A DNA stretch of 33,090 nucleotides from Bacteroidales bacterium (GCA_017616655.1 JAFZXU010000038.1:1-33090); one strand, 5' to 3'. Counted from the first letter of the stretch, positions 1-9,097 are shown. Translations and numbers: made by a program. The notes: a model not told the origin generated them from the sequence alone.

Positions 1-33
1 AGTTGATTCTATTCATTCCCGTGTCCTTATAAC

Positions 34-41
34 ACAAAGAT
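34..41 (-). promoter_or_regulatory. Bacteroidetes -7 promoter box reading left out of the window
   Basis: On the minus strand the sequence reads TATCTTTG, a full match to the Bacteroidetes -7 consensus TAnnTTTG. No clear TTG lies exactly 19 bases upstream; the nearest CAA on the plus strand gives a 22-base gap. The box points out of the left edge, so a leftward gene probably begins just outside the window. Confidence 0.5.
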
Positions 42-68
42 ATTCATAAATCCTCTTTTTCGGCAAAG

Positions 69-210
69 TGACGTCGGGAAATACGGCGGAAACGGCATCC
101 TGAGGCACATCAGCCGACGTGATGGCCCGATATCGGCCGGTGACGTCGGCTCACCCGCGTCAGAATCACCTCAAGAACCGGTTGTCCGACGTCATTTTGC
201 CGGAAATGAC
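69..210. repeat. Two equally spaced inverted repeats plus a hairpin in non-coding DNA
   Basis: TGACGTCGG at 69-77 is mirrored by CCGACGTGA at 114-122, and TGACGTCGG at 141-149 by CCGACGTCA at 186-194. Both pairs have a 36-base spacer and lie 72 bases apart. Between them sits the perfect palindrome CCGATATCGG (127-136). A further 7-bp stem with a 6-base loop lies at 191-210 (GTCATTT and AAATGAC). The spacers themselves are not alike. The gap holds no convincing gene. The last hairpin lies just after the mutS2 stop and may help end that transcript, although it lacks a T-run. Confidence 0.45.
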
Positions 211-231
211 TTACAAGACGACAGCAGGAGG

Positions 232-2727
232 TCAAATATCAAAATCCACCACGGTGATGCCGGCACCGCCCAGTTCGAGGGCTTCGTCGCGGGCGGAGGC
301 CACTCCGGGGACGGTCCGCAGGTACTTGCGGATCTCCTCGCGGAGCACTCCGGTGCCCTTTCCGTGGAGTATTTTCACCTGCCCCATTCCGAGCATCATC
401 GCGTCGTCGATGAATTTGACGACGATATCCATCGCGTCGGAAAGCCTCTCGCCGCGGATGTCGATGCTGGGCGAGAACTTGAGTCGGCGCTCCGAAAGGC
501 CGGAGGCGTCGTAGCGGGAAGTGCGCGGAGCGGGCTTGGTCTGCTCCTTATACTGCTGGTTTGAAATGCGTTCCAGTTTGGAGGCCTTGGTGCGGTTGAT
601 GATGCTTCCAATCGAGACATAGACATCCTTGGCGGAGATGCGGGTCACTTCGCCCACCAGGTCGCTGTTCTTCAGGCGCACCTTGTCGCCCGGCTTGAGG
701 GGCTCCTCTTCGCCCTTGCGCTGCGCCGGCGCGGTAGCAGCCTTTGCAGCCTGTTCTCCCGCCCTGCGGCGCTTTCGCTCCGCCTCTCGCTCCTTCCGGG
801 CGATAATCTGCGCCATCTTCTCCTCTATGCGGCGGTCGGTCTCGCTCTGCTCCTCAGCCTGGATCTTCTCCCTGAACTCCGAAAGCCCCTTTCTCGCCTC
901 GCGGGTCTTCTCCTTCTCGGCCTGCGCCTCGCGGATCTCGCGGATGGTCTGCTCCACACGGCGGTTGGCCTCTTCAAGGATGCCCTTCGCCTCCTCCCTC
1001 GCCTGGTCGAGAATCTCCTTCTTGAGCGCCTTCACCTCGCCCAACTCCTTCTGGTACTTGTCGGTAAGGCTTTCGAGGGTGCGGTCGGTGGCCTTGATGT
1101 GGGCCAGCTTCTCGTCGAGCGCCTTGCGGCTGCGGGAGATGCGGCGCAGGTTGCGCTCCAGATTGACATATTCGCCTCCCGCGCGCTCCTCGGCATCGTG
1201 GATCACATTCTCGGGCAGACCCATCTTGCGGGCCAGCTCGAAGGCGAAGGAGTTGCCGGGGAGCCCCTGCTCCAGCTTGAACATCGGCTGGATGGCCGCG
1301 GCGTCGAAGAGCATAGCGCCGTTCATCACGCCGGTGCTGCCGGAGGCGTAGAGTTTCAGGTTGGTGTAGTGGGTGGTAATCACGCCATAGGCGCCCCTGC
1401 GGTCCAGTTCCGAAAGCACCGCCTCGGCAATCGCGCCGCCGGCTGCAGGTTCTGTGCCGCTTCCGAATTCGTCTATCAGCACGAGGGAACGGGCCGTCGC
1501 TCGGTCGAGTATGTCGCGCAGGTTGGCCAGATGCGAGCTGTAGGTACTCAAATCGTTCTCGAGCGACTGGTCGTCGCCTATGTCGATGAATATCTCGTCG
1601 AATACCAGCAGCTCCGAAATCTCCGAAGTGGGGATGAGCATACCCCACTGGAACATATACTGCAGCAGGCCTACTGTCTTGAGGCACACCGACTTGCCGC
1701 CGGCGTTAGGTCCGGAGATCAGCAGAATGTGCTTTTCCCTTGTAAGGCTCAGCGTAAGCGGCACTATCTCCTTGTGTTCGCGGCGCAGGGTGGCCTCCAG
1801 AAGGGGATGGCGCGCCTTGCGGAAGGTGGTTCCCCTGTCCTGCGAGAGCACCGGCAGACCGGCTATCATATCCACCGCCACGCGTGCCTTGGCGCGGATG
1901 AAATCCATCTCTCCGAGGAAGTCGGAAGCCGCTGCGAGTTCCGGGATGTATGGCCTCAGGAAGTCGGTGAAGCGGGTGAGGATGCGGACTATCTCCCTCT
2001 GCTCCTCGAACTGCAGCTCGCGCACCTGGTTTTCCAGTTCAACCACCTCGAGCGGCTCTATGAAGGCCGTCTTTCCAGTGGCGGACTCGTCGTAAACCAG
2101 GCCGGGCAGCTTCTTCTTGTTGGCAGCCGAGACAGGTATCAGGGTACGCCCGTCGCGTACCACGGCGGCGGTATCACCATCCACAAGTCCCTCGGCCTGA
2201 GCCTGTTTCAAGATCGAGGCAATGCGTTTCGAGATGGATGCGGACTTATCCCTGAGGCTCTTGCGGATCTCCTGAAGCTCCGGAGAGGCGGAATCCTTCA
2301 CCTCGTTGTTCTTGTCAACTATGGCGTTGATCCGGCGGGTCACCTCCGGGAAATAGTTCACCGAGGAGGCGATAGCCCTTAGGTTGGGATAGAGGTCGTC
2401 CTTGCAGCCGCGGAAAAAGGAGAGCACCCCGCGCAGGGTGTCCTGCGAAATGCGGAGTTTGACCAGCGATTCGAGGTCGATCCATGTGGATTCGGCAGCA
2501 AGCGGCAGCAGGAAGGGTTTGGAGTCGATATAGCCGCTTACGGGAAAGGAGTCCTCGAAGAGGCATATGAGGCGCATCTCGTCGGTGAGACAGAGGCGCA
2601 TCATTATCTCGTCCGCATCGGCGGAGAACTCTTCCTCCTCCACCCTCGAGCGGGCGTAGTCGGTGGCGCACTTGACGCTCACCATCGTGCGGACCTTGTC
2701 AAACCCTATTTTCTGCTCGAGATTCAC
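232..2727 (-). CDS. mutS2: MutS2 family ATPase with C-terminal Smr domain
   Basis: The protein has 831 residues, a normal MutS2 length. The family acts on recombination intermediates (suppressing homologous recombination), or in some bacteria on collided ribosomes; which applies here cannot be told from sequence. The Walker A motif GPNAGGKS lies at residues 339-346, followed by the Walker B region (LVLIDEFGSGTEP). A long charged coiled coil spans roughly 520-660, and the C-terminal Smr domain carries LHGKGTG. The start codon is GTG: its first four bases, GTGA, overlap the TGA stop of the upstream diadenylate cyclase gene, so translation is probably coupled. It is the last gene of the asd-cdaA-mutS2 run. 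Confidence 0.95.
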   Translation of the reverse strand: MNLEQKIGFDKVRTMVSVKCATDYARSRVEEEEFSADADEIMMRLCLTDEMRLICLFEDSFPVSGYIDSKPFLLPLAAESTWIDLESLVKLRISQDTLRGVLSFFRGCKDDLYPNLRAIASSVNYFPEVTRRINAIVDKNNEVKDSASPELQEIRKSLRDKSASISKRIASILKQAQAEGLVDGDTAAVVRDGRTLIPVSAANKKKLPGLVYDESATGKTAFIEPLEVVELENQVRELQFEEQREIVRILTRFTDFLRPYIPELAAASDFLGEMDFIRAKARVAVDMIAGLPVLSQDRGTTFRKARHPLLEATLRREHKEIVPLTLSLTREKHILLISGPNAGGKSVCLKTVGLLQYMFQWGMLIPTSEISELLVFDEIFIDIGDDQSLENDLSTYSSHLANLRDILDRATARSLVLIDEFGSGTEPAAGGAIAEAVLSELDRRGAYGVITTHYTNLKLYASGSTGVMNGAMLFDAAAIQPMFKLEQGLPGNSFAFELARKMGLPENVIHDAEERAGGEYVNLERNLRRISRSRKALDEKLAHIKATDRTLESLTDKYQKELGEVKALKKEILDQAREEAKGILEEANRRVEQTIREIREAQAEKEKTREARKGLSEFREKIQAEEQSETDRRIEEKMAQIIARKEREAERKRRRAGEQAAKAATAPAQRKGEEEPLKPGDKVRLKNSDLVGEVTRISAKDVYVSIGSIINRTKASKLERISNQQYKEQTKPAPRTSRYDASGLSERRLKFSPSIDIRGERLSDAMDIVVKFIDDAMMLGMGQVKILHGKGTGVLREEIRKYLRTVPGVASARDEALELGGAGITVVDFDI

Positions 2728-3515
2728 TGCTTGTATGAGTTTTCAATTGCGAGCCTCAGCTCCGTTATGCTGCCCATCGTGCGCATCCTTCCGGCCTCCG
2801 CGAAGGAGATCTCGCCGGTCTCCTCGGAGACCACGATTGCTGACGCGTCGGAGACCTCCGTGATGCCGAGGGCGGCCTTGTGGCGCATGCCGTACTGGGG
2901 CGGGATATTCGGATTTTCGGAGATGGGAAGGGTACAGCGGGCCGCTATGATAGTATCCTTGGTTATTATCATCGCTCCGTCGTGGAGAGGGGTATTCTTG
3001 TAGAAGATATTCTCTATCAGACGGCGGTTGATGAGGGAGTGTATCTCGTCGCCGGTCTCGATGAAGGATTCCAGCATATGGTTGTGCCTGAGTACGATAA
3101 GGGCGCCTGTCCTGGTTTCCGACATTTTGCTGCAGGCGGCCGTCAGTTCGTCCAGCACCTTGGGGGTTATTGCCGCCGCCTCATTGGTATGCTTGAAGAG
3201 CCGCGAGAGGAAGCTGGATGAACCGCCCTTGATTGTCAGACGGCTGCCCAGATCGAGCAGGAATCGGCGTATCTCCGGCTGGAATATGATCAGCAGGGCC
3301 ACCACGCCCACTCCCAGGATCTGTCCGAGCAGGAAGGAGAGCAGTTTCATATCGAGGGCGCGCACAACTATCCAGGCCACGTACATCAGCAGGATCACCA
3401 CGAAGATGCCCATCGCCGAAGTCTTGCGGAAGAGGCGGATAATTTCGAAGATCAGCAGCGCCACCAACAGGATGTCGAGCACGTCGATGAAGGATATGTT
3501 TAGGAACTTGAGCAT
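2724..3515 (-). CDS. cdaA: CdaA-type membrane diadenylate cyclase
   Basis: The 263-residue protein makes cyclic di-AMP from two ATP at the inner membrane. Three hydrophobic segments (about residues 10-28, 34-54 and 59-79) precede a DisA_N catalytic domain. The DGA motif is at 179-181. The usual RHR motif reads RHK (211-213), a conservative change at a nucleotide-contacting motif. In Firmicutes the CdaA gene normally sits beside cdaR and glmM; here it lies between asd and mutS2. The ATG is three bases past the asd stop and its stop overlaps the mutS2 GTG start, so all three are probably co-transcribed. The domain layout makes the family call firm. Confidence 0.93.
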   Translation of the reverse strand: MLKFLNISFIDVLDILLVALLIFEIIRLFRKTSAMGIFVVILLMYVAWIVVRALDMKLLSFLLGQILGVGVVALLIIFQPEIRRFLLDLGSRLTIKGGSSSFLSRLFKHTNEAAAITPKVLDELTAACSKMSETRTGALIVLRHNHMLESFIETGDEIHSLINRRLIENIFYKNTPLHDGAMIITKDTIIAARCTLPISENPNIPPQYGMRHKAALGITEVSDASAIVVSEETGEISFAEAGRMRTMGSITELRLAIENSYKQ

Positions 3516-3518
3516 ATG

Positions 3519-4520
3519 TTATTTGTTTTTTATCAGGTATTCGGCTATCTGCACCGCATTCAGGGCCGCTCCCTTGCGGATCTGGTCGCCTGAAAGCCAG
3601 AGCGATATTCCGTTTTCGCATGCCAGGTCGCGGCGGATGCGGCCTACATAGATGTCATCTTTCCCGGCGGTGTAGAGCGGCATCGGGTAAACCTTCTTCG
3701 AAGGGTCGTCCTGCAGCACCACGCCGGGAGCCTTGGCGAGCGTCTCGCGGACCTGCTCCACGGAAAGGGGCTTTTCTGTCTCGATCCATACCGCCTCGGA
3801 GTGCGACCTGAGGGTGGAGATGCGGACGCAGGTGGCACTGCAGCGCAAATCGCTGTGCAGAATCTTGCGCGACTCATCGAACATCTTCTGCTCCTCCTTG
3901 GTGTAGTCGTTGTCGAGGAAGACGTCTATCTGCGGTATCACGTTGTAGGCCAGCTGGTCGGAAAAGCGCTCCACCTTCGGCTTGCGGCCAGCCGCTATGT
4001 CGGCGTACTGCCGCTGTACCTCGGCCATCGCCTGCGCACCTGCGCCGGAGGCCGACTGGTAGCTCGCCACGTGGACCCTCCTGATGCGGGAGAGTTCGTC
4101 TATGGGCTTGAGCACCAGCACCATCATTATCGTGGTGCAGTTGGGGTTGGCGATTATGCCGCGGGGATGGTCAAGGGCGTCTTCGGCGTTGCACTCGGGC
4201 ACCACGAGGGGCACGTCGGGATCCATCCTGAAGGCTTTGGAGTTGTCGATCATCACTGCGCCGTACTTCGTGATGGTGCCGGCGAATTCCTTCGAGACGT
4301 CGCTGCCGGCGGAGACGAAGGCGTAATCCACGCCCCTGAAGGCGTCGTCGTGGCGCAACTCCCTTACTGTAAAATTCTTGCCACGGAATAAGTATGTCCT
4401 GCCGGCGCTGCGCGAGGAACCGAAGAGGCGCAGTTCGTCTGCGGGGAAATTTCTCTCCTCGAGTATGCGCAGGAGCTCCTGCCCCACCGCTCCGCTGGTT
4501 CCGACTATTGCTGCTGTCAT
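3519..4520 (-). CDS. asd: Aspartate-semialdehyde dehydrogenase
   Basis: The 333-residue enzyme makes L-aspartate 4-semialdehyde from aspartyl phosphate with NADPH, the branch point to lysine/diaminopimelate, threonine and methionine. The N-terminal nucleotide-binding motif reads [11 protein letters not shown]. The catalytic cysteine is Cys128 in ANPNCTT, and the catalytic histidine is probably His240 in LRSHSEAVW. It is the first gene of the three-gene run and has a consensus promoter 25 bases before its ATG. Linking an early diaminopimelate gene with c-di-AMP synthesis is suggestive, because c-di-AMP is tied to cell-wall homeostasis in other bacteria, but that link is inference. Confidence 0.96.
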   Translation of the reverse strand: MTAAIVGTSGAVGQELLRILEERNFPADELRLFGSSRSAGRTYLFRGKNFTVRELRHDDAFRGVDYAFVSAGSDVSKEFAGTITKYGAVMIDNSKAFRMDPDVPLVVPECNAEDALDHPRGIIANPNCTTIMMVLVLKPIDELSRIRRVHVASYQSASGAGAQAMAEVQRQYADIAAGRKPKVERFSDQLAYNVIPQIDVFLDNDYTKEEQKMFDESRKILHSDLRCSATCVRISTLRSHSEAVWIETEKPLSVEQVRETLAKAPGVVLQDDPSKKVYPMPLYTAGKDDIYVGRIRRDLACENGISLWLSGDQIRKGAALNAVQIAEYLIKNK

Positions 4521-4545
4521 TTTTGCTCGCTTTTACGGGAAAATA

Positions 4546-4576
4546 CAAATTTACTGCGACCGCACCGCTTTTCAAA
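4546..4576 (-). promoter_or_regulatory. Consensus promoter for asd-cdaA-mutS2
   Basis: Read on the minus strand, TTTG (4573-4576) is followed by exactly 19 bases and then TAAATTTG (4546-4553), the full Bacteroidetes -33/-7 arrangement. The box ends 25 bases before the asd ATG, leaving a short leader. It is divergent from the comF promoter and shares the same 80-base gap. Confidence 0.8.
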
Positions 4577-4588
4577 ATAAAACATACT

Positions 4589-4596
4589 TATCTTTG
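4589..4596 (+). promoter_or_regulatory. -7 promoter box of comF, four bases before the start codon
   Basis: TATCTTTG matches TAnnTTTG. Only four bases separate it from the comF ATG at 4601, so the expected transcription start falls at or next to the start codon. No good -33 TTG is seen at 19 bases. Confidence 0.65.
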
Positions 4597-4600
4597 CCGT

Positions 4601-5311
4601 ATGAACGGACTGAAGTATAGCGCCAGGGCGCTGCGGGAGCTCTTTTTTCCGAGAGTCTGCCCGGTGTGCGGAGAGAAACTGGAGGTGGAGGAGCCCTTCC
4701 TGTGCGGAAAGTGCCTGGAGGACATCCCCTTCACCTGGACCTGGGCGTGGCCCGAAAATCCCGTCGAAGAGAGAATGTGGAAACGCGTCGGCATTGTGGC
4801 CGGCGCAAGCCTCTTCTTCTACCGCAAAGAGGGAGGATACGGAGAACTTGTACGGAAAATCAAATATGGCGGAGATGCCGCCCTGGGCCGTTGGTTAGGC
4901 AGGGAACTGGGCCGCAGGATGGCCGGAAGCGGGCGGTTCTCGGAGGTGCAGGCGGTAGTGCCGGTGCCGCTGCATCCGCTTCGCAGATGGCGCCGCGGCT
5001 ACAACCAGGCCGAAATCATAGCGCAGGGCATCGCGGCAGGCCTTGGCGGCCTGAAGGTAGAAAAGCATCTGCTCCGGCGGCGCAAATACACCCGTACCCA
5101 GACGAAACTCACCACTGAAGGGCGCAGCGCAAACGTGAAGGACGCCTTCGCGGTGAATCCCCGCACTGCGGCGAGACTCAGCCGGGAAGGCATCCTCAAC
5201 ATCCTGGTGGTGGACGACGTGCTCACCTCGGGCGCAACCCTCAGCGAAGCCGTCAAACCCCTGCTACCTGCGTTTGCGGTCAGCGTTGCGACGGCCGGCC
5301 TTGTGGAGTGA
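4601..5311 (+). CDS. comF: ComF family phosphoribosyltransferase-like protein
   Basis: The protein has 236 residues from the ATG at 4601. Longer upstream reading is rejected because it would run through the promoter. An N-terminal zinc-ribbon-like set of cysteines (Cys20, Cys23, Cys35, Cys38) precedes a phosphoribosyltransferase-type domain with the PRPP-binding loop VVDDVLTSGATL near the C-terminus. ComF relatives act in uptake of transforming DNA in naturally competent bacteria, but the family is widespread in species not known to be competent, so the role here is uncertain. Its last 48 bases overlap the 3' end of the convergent S46 peptidase gene. Confidence 0.9.
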   Translation: MNGLKYSARALRELFFPRVCPVCGEKLEVEEPFLCGKCLEDIPFTWTWAWPENPVEERMWKRVGIVAGASLFFYRKEGGYGELVRKIKYGGDAALGRWLGRELGRRMAGSGRFSEVQAVVPVPLHPLRRWRRGYNQAEIIAQGIAAGLGGLKVEKHLLRRRKYTRTQTKLTTEGRSANVKDAFAVNPRTAARLSREGILNILVVDDVLTSGATLSEAVKPLLPAFAVSVATAGLVE

Positions 5312-7483
5312 CGACTTGTCGGGCACGAAGGTCAGCTCATCGAAGAGATAATCCATCCCCATATACTTCTCCAGAATCCACATCACGTAGCGGATATCCA
5401 CGCAGATGCACTTGTTCATCTCGGGATCATAGTACATGTCGCTCGTGAGCCCCTCCTTGTTGCCGTCGAAGGCCAGGCCCACCAGGTCGCCTTCGGCATT
5501 CATCACGGGGCTGCCCGAATTGCCGCCGGTTATATCGTTGTTCGTCAGGAAGTTGACGTACATCTTACCGGTCTTTTTGTCGGCCCAGCGGCCCCAGTCC
5601 CCTGCCTCATACAGAGCCTTAAGCTCCGGTTTGAGCGAAAAGATATACTCGTTGGGACGGTACTTCTCCAGTATGCCCGCGGTGGAGGTGTGGTCGGCCA
5701 CCGTTACGGCGTCGGCGGGCGAAATAGGTCCCACGGTGCCGTAGGTTATGCGCATGGTGGAGTTGGCGTCGGGATACTGCGCAATCCCCTTGTCCTCACG
5801 CATATAATAGAGCGCCTTCTTGTAGGCCGATTCAAGCTCCGCAGTCGTCTCCTTGCCCTCGATTTCGGCTTTCTTCTTGTTCAGCGGCACTATGTTGATG
5901 CCGGAAGCGTATTTATAAAGCGGATCGGAGGTGTAAAAATCAGTGGGATGGGGTTCCTTCATTGCGGCGTGCAGCCTGTCGGGGTCGGAAAAGACCGAAT
6001 TGTCCCAAAGCGAATCTGCTATTGCAGGTACGTCGCCTCCGAAGGCGTCATAAGTCTCGCGGAAGAAATCTCCCCAGAACTCACGGTCCACCTTGGAGTA
6101 GAACTCCCCGAGGGCATATTTGAAGATATCCTTCTCCACCCTCATATCCACTTCGCCCAGCAGCTGGTCCACGCGCTCGGCGAGCTTCACGCTGTCTGCC
6201 AGAGGTACGGGAGGCAGTTTCGCCTTGTCGCGGTCCTTGCCGACGCGGACTATCAGGTTGATCATCCTGTTGAGGCGGAAGGTGCGCACATATGTCTCGC
6301 GGTAATAATTGAGCTGCGCCTCGATATCCTTCACGGCCTCATACTTGGCGCCGAGACGCTCTATCAGGTTGCCGTATTCGGCCTTGCGCTGCGGGTCCGC
6401 GTCGATCCACTCCTGGAGCGGAGCGTCCTGGGCAGCGGCCTTCAGCTCGGGCACCTTAAAACGGTTGTAGCAGTATGCTTCACCTTCGCGTATCTCCTGC
6501 ACGTTGCTCAGCGAGAAGTAGTGGTCGGCATACTTCAGGCGGATTGCGGGGTCGGAGTTCATCCAGCGGTCCAGGATCTTCATCTGCTCCATACGGTAAT
6601 GCGCCTGTATCGGAGCGGCGATATCGGCCTGCTGTTTCACGGCGAATGAAGAGGAGTAGCGGTTCACCCTGCCGGGATAGCCTATTACCATAGTGTAATC
6701 CCCCGTGGAGACGCCGCCTGTGGCGATGCGGAGAGTCTTTTGGGGATGCAGCGGCACATTGGCCGGAGAGTACTCCGCCGGAGAGCCGTCAGGAGCCGTA
6801 TAGATGCGGTAGATGGCGAAATCCCCCTTGTGCTGGGGCCACTCCCAGTTGTCCACTTCGGCGCCGTAGGAGGCGATGCAGACGGGCGGAGCGGCAACCA
6901 GGCGCACATCCTTGTAAACCTGGTAGAGCGCCACCATATACTTGCGTCCGCCCCAGTAGGAGGAGCAGATCACTTCGCCCTGCCCTTCGAACTTCTTTGT
7001 ATAGCGGTCCTCGATAGTGGCATATACCTTCCTCATTCCGAAGACCTTGCCCTCGGCGTGGGTGGAGTCCTTCAGGTGCTCCACCTCTTCGGTGACGTCA
7101 AGCACCTTCTTGAGGAAATAGATGCCTTCGCTGTGGACGGGCTTTTCCTGGTCGCGGGTAAGGGCCCAGAATCCGTCCTCCAGATAGTTGTGCTCAGGAG
7201 TGCTGAGCTTGTGGACGTCGTCATAGGCGCAGTGATGGTTGGTTATCATCAGGCCTTCGTTGGAAATCATGCTGCCGCTGCAGCCGAAGGCCAGCGCCAC
7301 CACGGCATCGCTCAGCGAGACGTTGTCCTCATCGTAGATGGTCTTGGCATCCACACGCAGGCCGGCATCCGCCATCTGGCGGTGCAGTTTGCCCTCTATC
7401 ATGTTGACGAGCCACATTCCCTCGTCGGCGGAAGCCAAAACGGGAAGCGCTGCAAGAAGCAGGGTAAGGAATATCTTTCTCAT
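5264..7483 (-). CDS. S46 family dipeptidyl-peptidase, DPP7-like
   Basis: The protein has 739 residues from the ATG at 7483; an in-frame TTG at 7504 is less likely because it would put seven residues before a good signal peptide. S46 enzymes are periplasmic or outer-membrane serine exopeptidases that release dipeptides from peptide N-termini, a main feeding route in asaccharolytic Bacteroidetes. The catalytic histidine region reads TNHHCAYDD and the serine lies in GGNSGSP. The residue 18 places after that serine is Gly (AFDGNKE), as in DPP7 (hydrophobic P1), not Arg as in DPP11 (acidic P1). The last 15 codons are antisense to comF and give a basic tail after the expected family end. It is the last gene of the TonB-receptor run. 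Confidence 0.93.
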   Translation of the reverse strand: MRKIFLTLLLAALPVLASADEGMWLVNMIEGKLHRQMADAGLRVDAKTIYDEDNVSLSDAVVALAFGCSGSMISNEGLMITNHHCAYDDVHKLSTPEHNYLEDGFWALTRDQEKPVHSEGIYFLKKVLDVTEEVEHLKDSTHAEGKVFGMRKVYATIEDRYTKKFEGQGEVICSSYWGGRKYMVALYQVYKDVRLVAAPPVCIASYGAEVDNWEWPQHKGDFAIYRIYTAPDGSPAEYSPANVPLHPQKTLRIATGGVSTGDYTMVIGYPGRVNRYSSSFAVKQQADIAAPIQAHYRMEQMKILDRWMNSDPAIRLKYADHYFSLSNVQEIREGEAYCYNRFKVPELKAAAQDAPLQEWIDADPQRKAEYGNLIERLGAKYEAVKDIEAQLNYYRETYVRTFRLNRMINLIVRVGKDRDKAKLPPVPLADSVKLAERVDQLLGEVDMRVEKDIFKYALGEFYSKVDREFWGDFFRETYDAFGGDVPAIADSLWDNSVFSDPDRLHAAMKEPHPTDFYTSDPLYKYASGINIVPLNKKKAEIEGKETTAELESAYKKALYYMREDKGIAQYPDANSTMRITYGTVGPISPADAVTVADHTSTAGILEKYRPNEYIFSLKPELKALYEAGDWGRWADKKTGKMYVNFLTNNDITGGNSGSPVMNAEGDLVGLAFDGNKEGLTSDMYYDPEMNKCICVDIRYVMWILEKYMGMDYLFDELTFVPDKSSLHKAGRRNADRKRR

Positions 7484-7504
7484 AAGAAAAGGGGGTTGTA
7501 TCAA

Positions 7505-9091
7505 CTAAAAATTGCATCCCAGCGTCACCTGCGCCGCATTGCGGAAACGGCCGTCGAGGTACTGGGGAGCCTGAAGGAGCGAGGTGAAACGGTCGGAAAC
7601 CATCAGGTAAGGGGCGATACGGCGGGGACGGAGCCATGTCCAGGTGAAGGAGAACTCGCCTCCCGCACGCATTGCGGTGTCATATTCGAACTGGCGGAAG
7701 AGCCAGTCGTCGAAGGACTTGACCTTCGAGGAACCGGCGGAATATGATCCGTCGGTCTTGGGGTTGCCGGTGCCTGCGAAGCCGAATACCGCGGCTCCAA
7801 GGCTGATGCAGCCGGTTTCACGCTTTATGTTGCGCTCGGCCGAAAGGTCGAGGGAGAGATTCATGTAGCTGTCGTCCCTGTAATCGGGATAGAGAATGGT
7901 CTTGCGCTGCTGCATCAGGGCGTCGGCCGAAGCCTTGAACTCCCAGTCGGGACGGTATCCGGCCGCATTCTTCTTGAGGTTGTAACCCAGATGCGCCGCA
8001 TAGCGGGAACGGGACATCGTCTTGTTCTGGCCGTTATAGACCACCACGGAGGTCATTCCCGTCTCGGTCTTGTAGGAGTAGGAGTTGGTATAGTTGTAAA
8101 GGATCTTAGCCCCGCCGCTGAAATCCAGTTTATGGATGTTGCGGCCGCGGGGGATTATCAGCGAAGTCTCAAGGCCGGCCTCGGGTCCGCTGAACTCGCA
8201 GAAGACCACGGAGGTGGAGGTGCGGCTGCCGTAATAGCCGTCACGCCAGAGCCCGCTAAGCTGGGCATGGAAGCGGGTGCTCCTGCCGGCTGCAACCTGC
8301 AGGGCGAGACCGTAGCCGTTGTCAGCCAGGGGTCTTGTATTCGAAAGCGAGACATAGCCTACGTCGCCCTCGAAATACTCGCGGCTGCCCAGGAAGCCGC
8401 CCTGATTCACCAGGACGAAGTACTGTCGGTCCATGGTGCCGAAGGTGCCGGCGCTGAGCTGCTCGACGGAGTGACGCCAAAGGAGGTTGCCGCCCAGGAC
8501 AAAGCCACTTGATTTCCAGAAGGTTACTCCCGGAGCCACCTTCAAATCCATCAGCATGCTGAGGAACCTTGGATCCCTGAATTTGGTCTGGTCGGCGGAG
8601 GTGTAGTCGATTTTGACGCCGGCGCTCAACCTGCGGCTGAGGGAGTAGGAAAGTGCGCCGTTCAGGCTATAAACCTCGCGTTGCTTGACTCCGAGGGTGG
8701 AGGTGTCCTCCTCCAGGAAACTGATGGCGCTTTCCTGAGGGTTGATCAGCACCTGCCCTCCCATTTCGTTTCCGCGGAAGAAGGAATAGCCGAGCCTGCC
8801 GGAGAAGACCAGGCGGTCGGAGACCCTGCGGAAAGACTGCGTGAGAACATCGAGATTCCAGCTGTCGGGAGAGCCCTCCAGCGGTATGATATCGCCGTTT
8901 TCCTTTGCGAATGATATAGTGGCTTCCGAGAAGTTCGCTTCGTCCAGGGAGGCCATCAGGGAGGCGTTCCCGTAGGAAAGCAGAGGATTCGACCCGGTAA
9001 CCTGGGCAAAATCAAGCACCCGCCCTTGCCCTGCGGCGCCGGCCGCAAGGCAGAGGATCAGTATGCCTGTCAAAGGGAAACGGAGTTTCAT
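7505..9091 (-). CDS. DUF6850-type outer-membrane beta-barrel protein
   Basis: This 528-residue protein has a type I signal peptide (about residues 1-21, ending GAAGQ). The rest alternates aromatic and polar residues and ends in CNF, as expected of an outer-membrane barrel. I recognise it as resembling the DUF6850 family, whose members accompany DUF4876 proteins and TonB receptors in Bacteroidetes; the function is unknown. Its ATG is six bases from the stop of the DUF4876 gene, and its stop is 21 bases from the S46 peptidase ATG, so it belongs to the same transcript. It could be a surface scaffold or a pore for the system; the sequence does not decide. Confidence 0.75.
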   Translation of the reverse strand: MKLRFPLTGILILCLAAGAAGQGRVLDFAQVTGSNPLLSYGNASLMASLDEANFSEATISFAKENGDIIPLEGSPDSWNLDVLTQSFRRVSDRLVFSGRLGYSFFRGNEMGGQVLINPQESAISFLEEDTSTLGVKQREVYSLNGALSYSLSRRLSAGVKIDYTSADQTKFRDPRFLSMLMDLKVAPGVTFWKSSGFVLGGNLLWRHSVEQLSAGTFGTMDRQYFVLVNQGGFLGSREYFEGDVGYVSLSNTRPLADNGYGLALQVAAGRSTRFHAQLSGLWRDGYYGSRTSTSVVFCEFSGPEAGLETSLIIPRGRNIHKLDFSGGAKILYNYTNSYSYKTETGMTSVVVYNGQNKTMSRSRYAAHLGYNLKKNAAGYRPDWEFKASADALMQQRKTILYPDYRDDSYMNLSLDLSAERNIKRETGCISLGAAVFGFAGTGNPKTDGSYSAGSSKVKSFDDWLFRQFEYDTAMRAGGEFSFTWTWLRPRRIAPYLMVSDRFTSLLQAPQYLDGRFRNAAQVTLGCNF

Positions 9092-9097
9092 CTCTGT

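Noticed and set aside
119-564. Short frames at the left end on the plus strand
   Set aside because: They run into the mutS2 C-terminal Smr domain in antisense and have no start signal. The non-coding gap is better described by its inverted repeats.
1099-2382. Open frame of 427 codons opposite mutS2
   Set aside because: It lies wholly inside the well-supported mutS2 gene, has no family features or promoter, and is explained by GC-rich codon use on the other strand.
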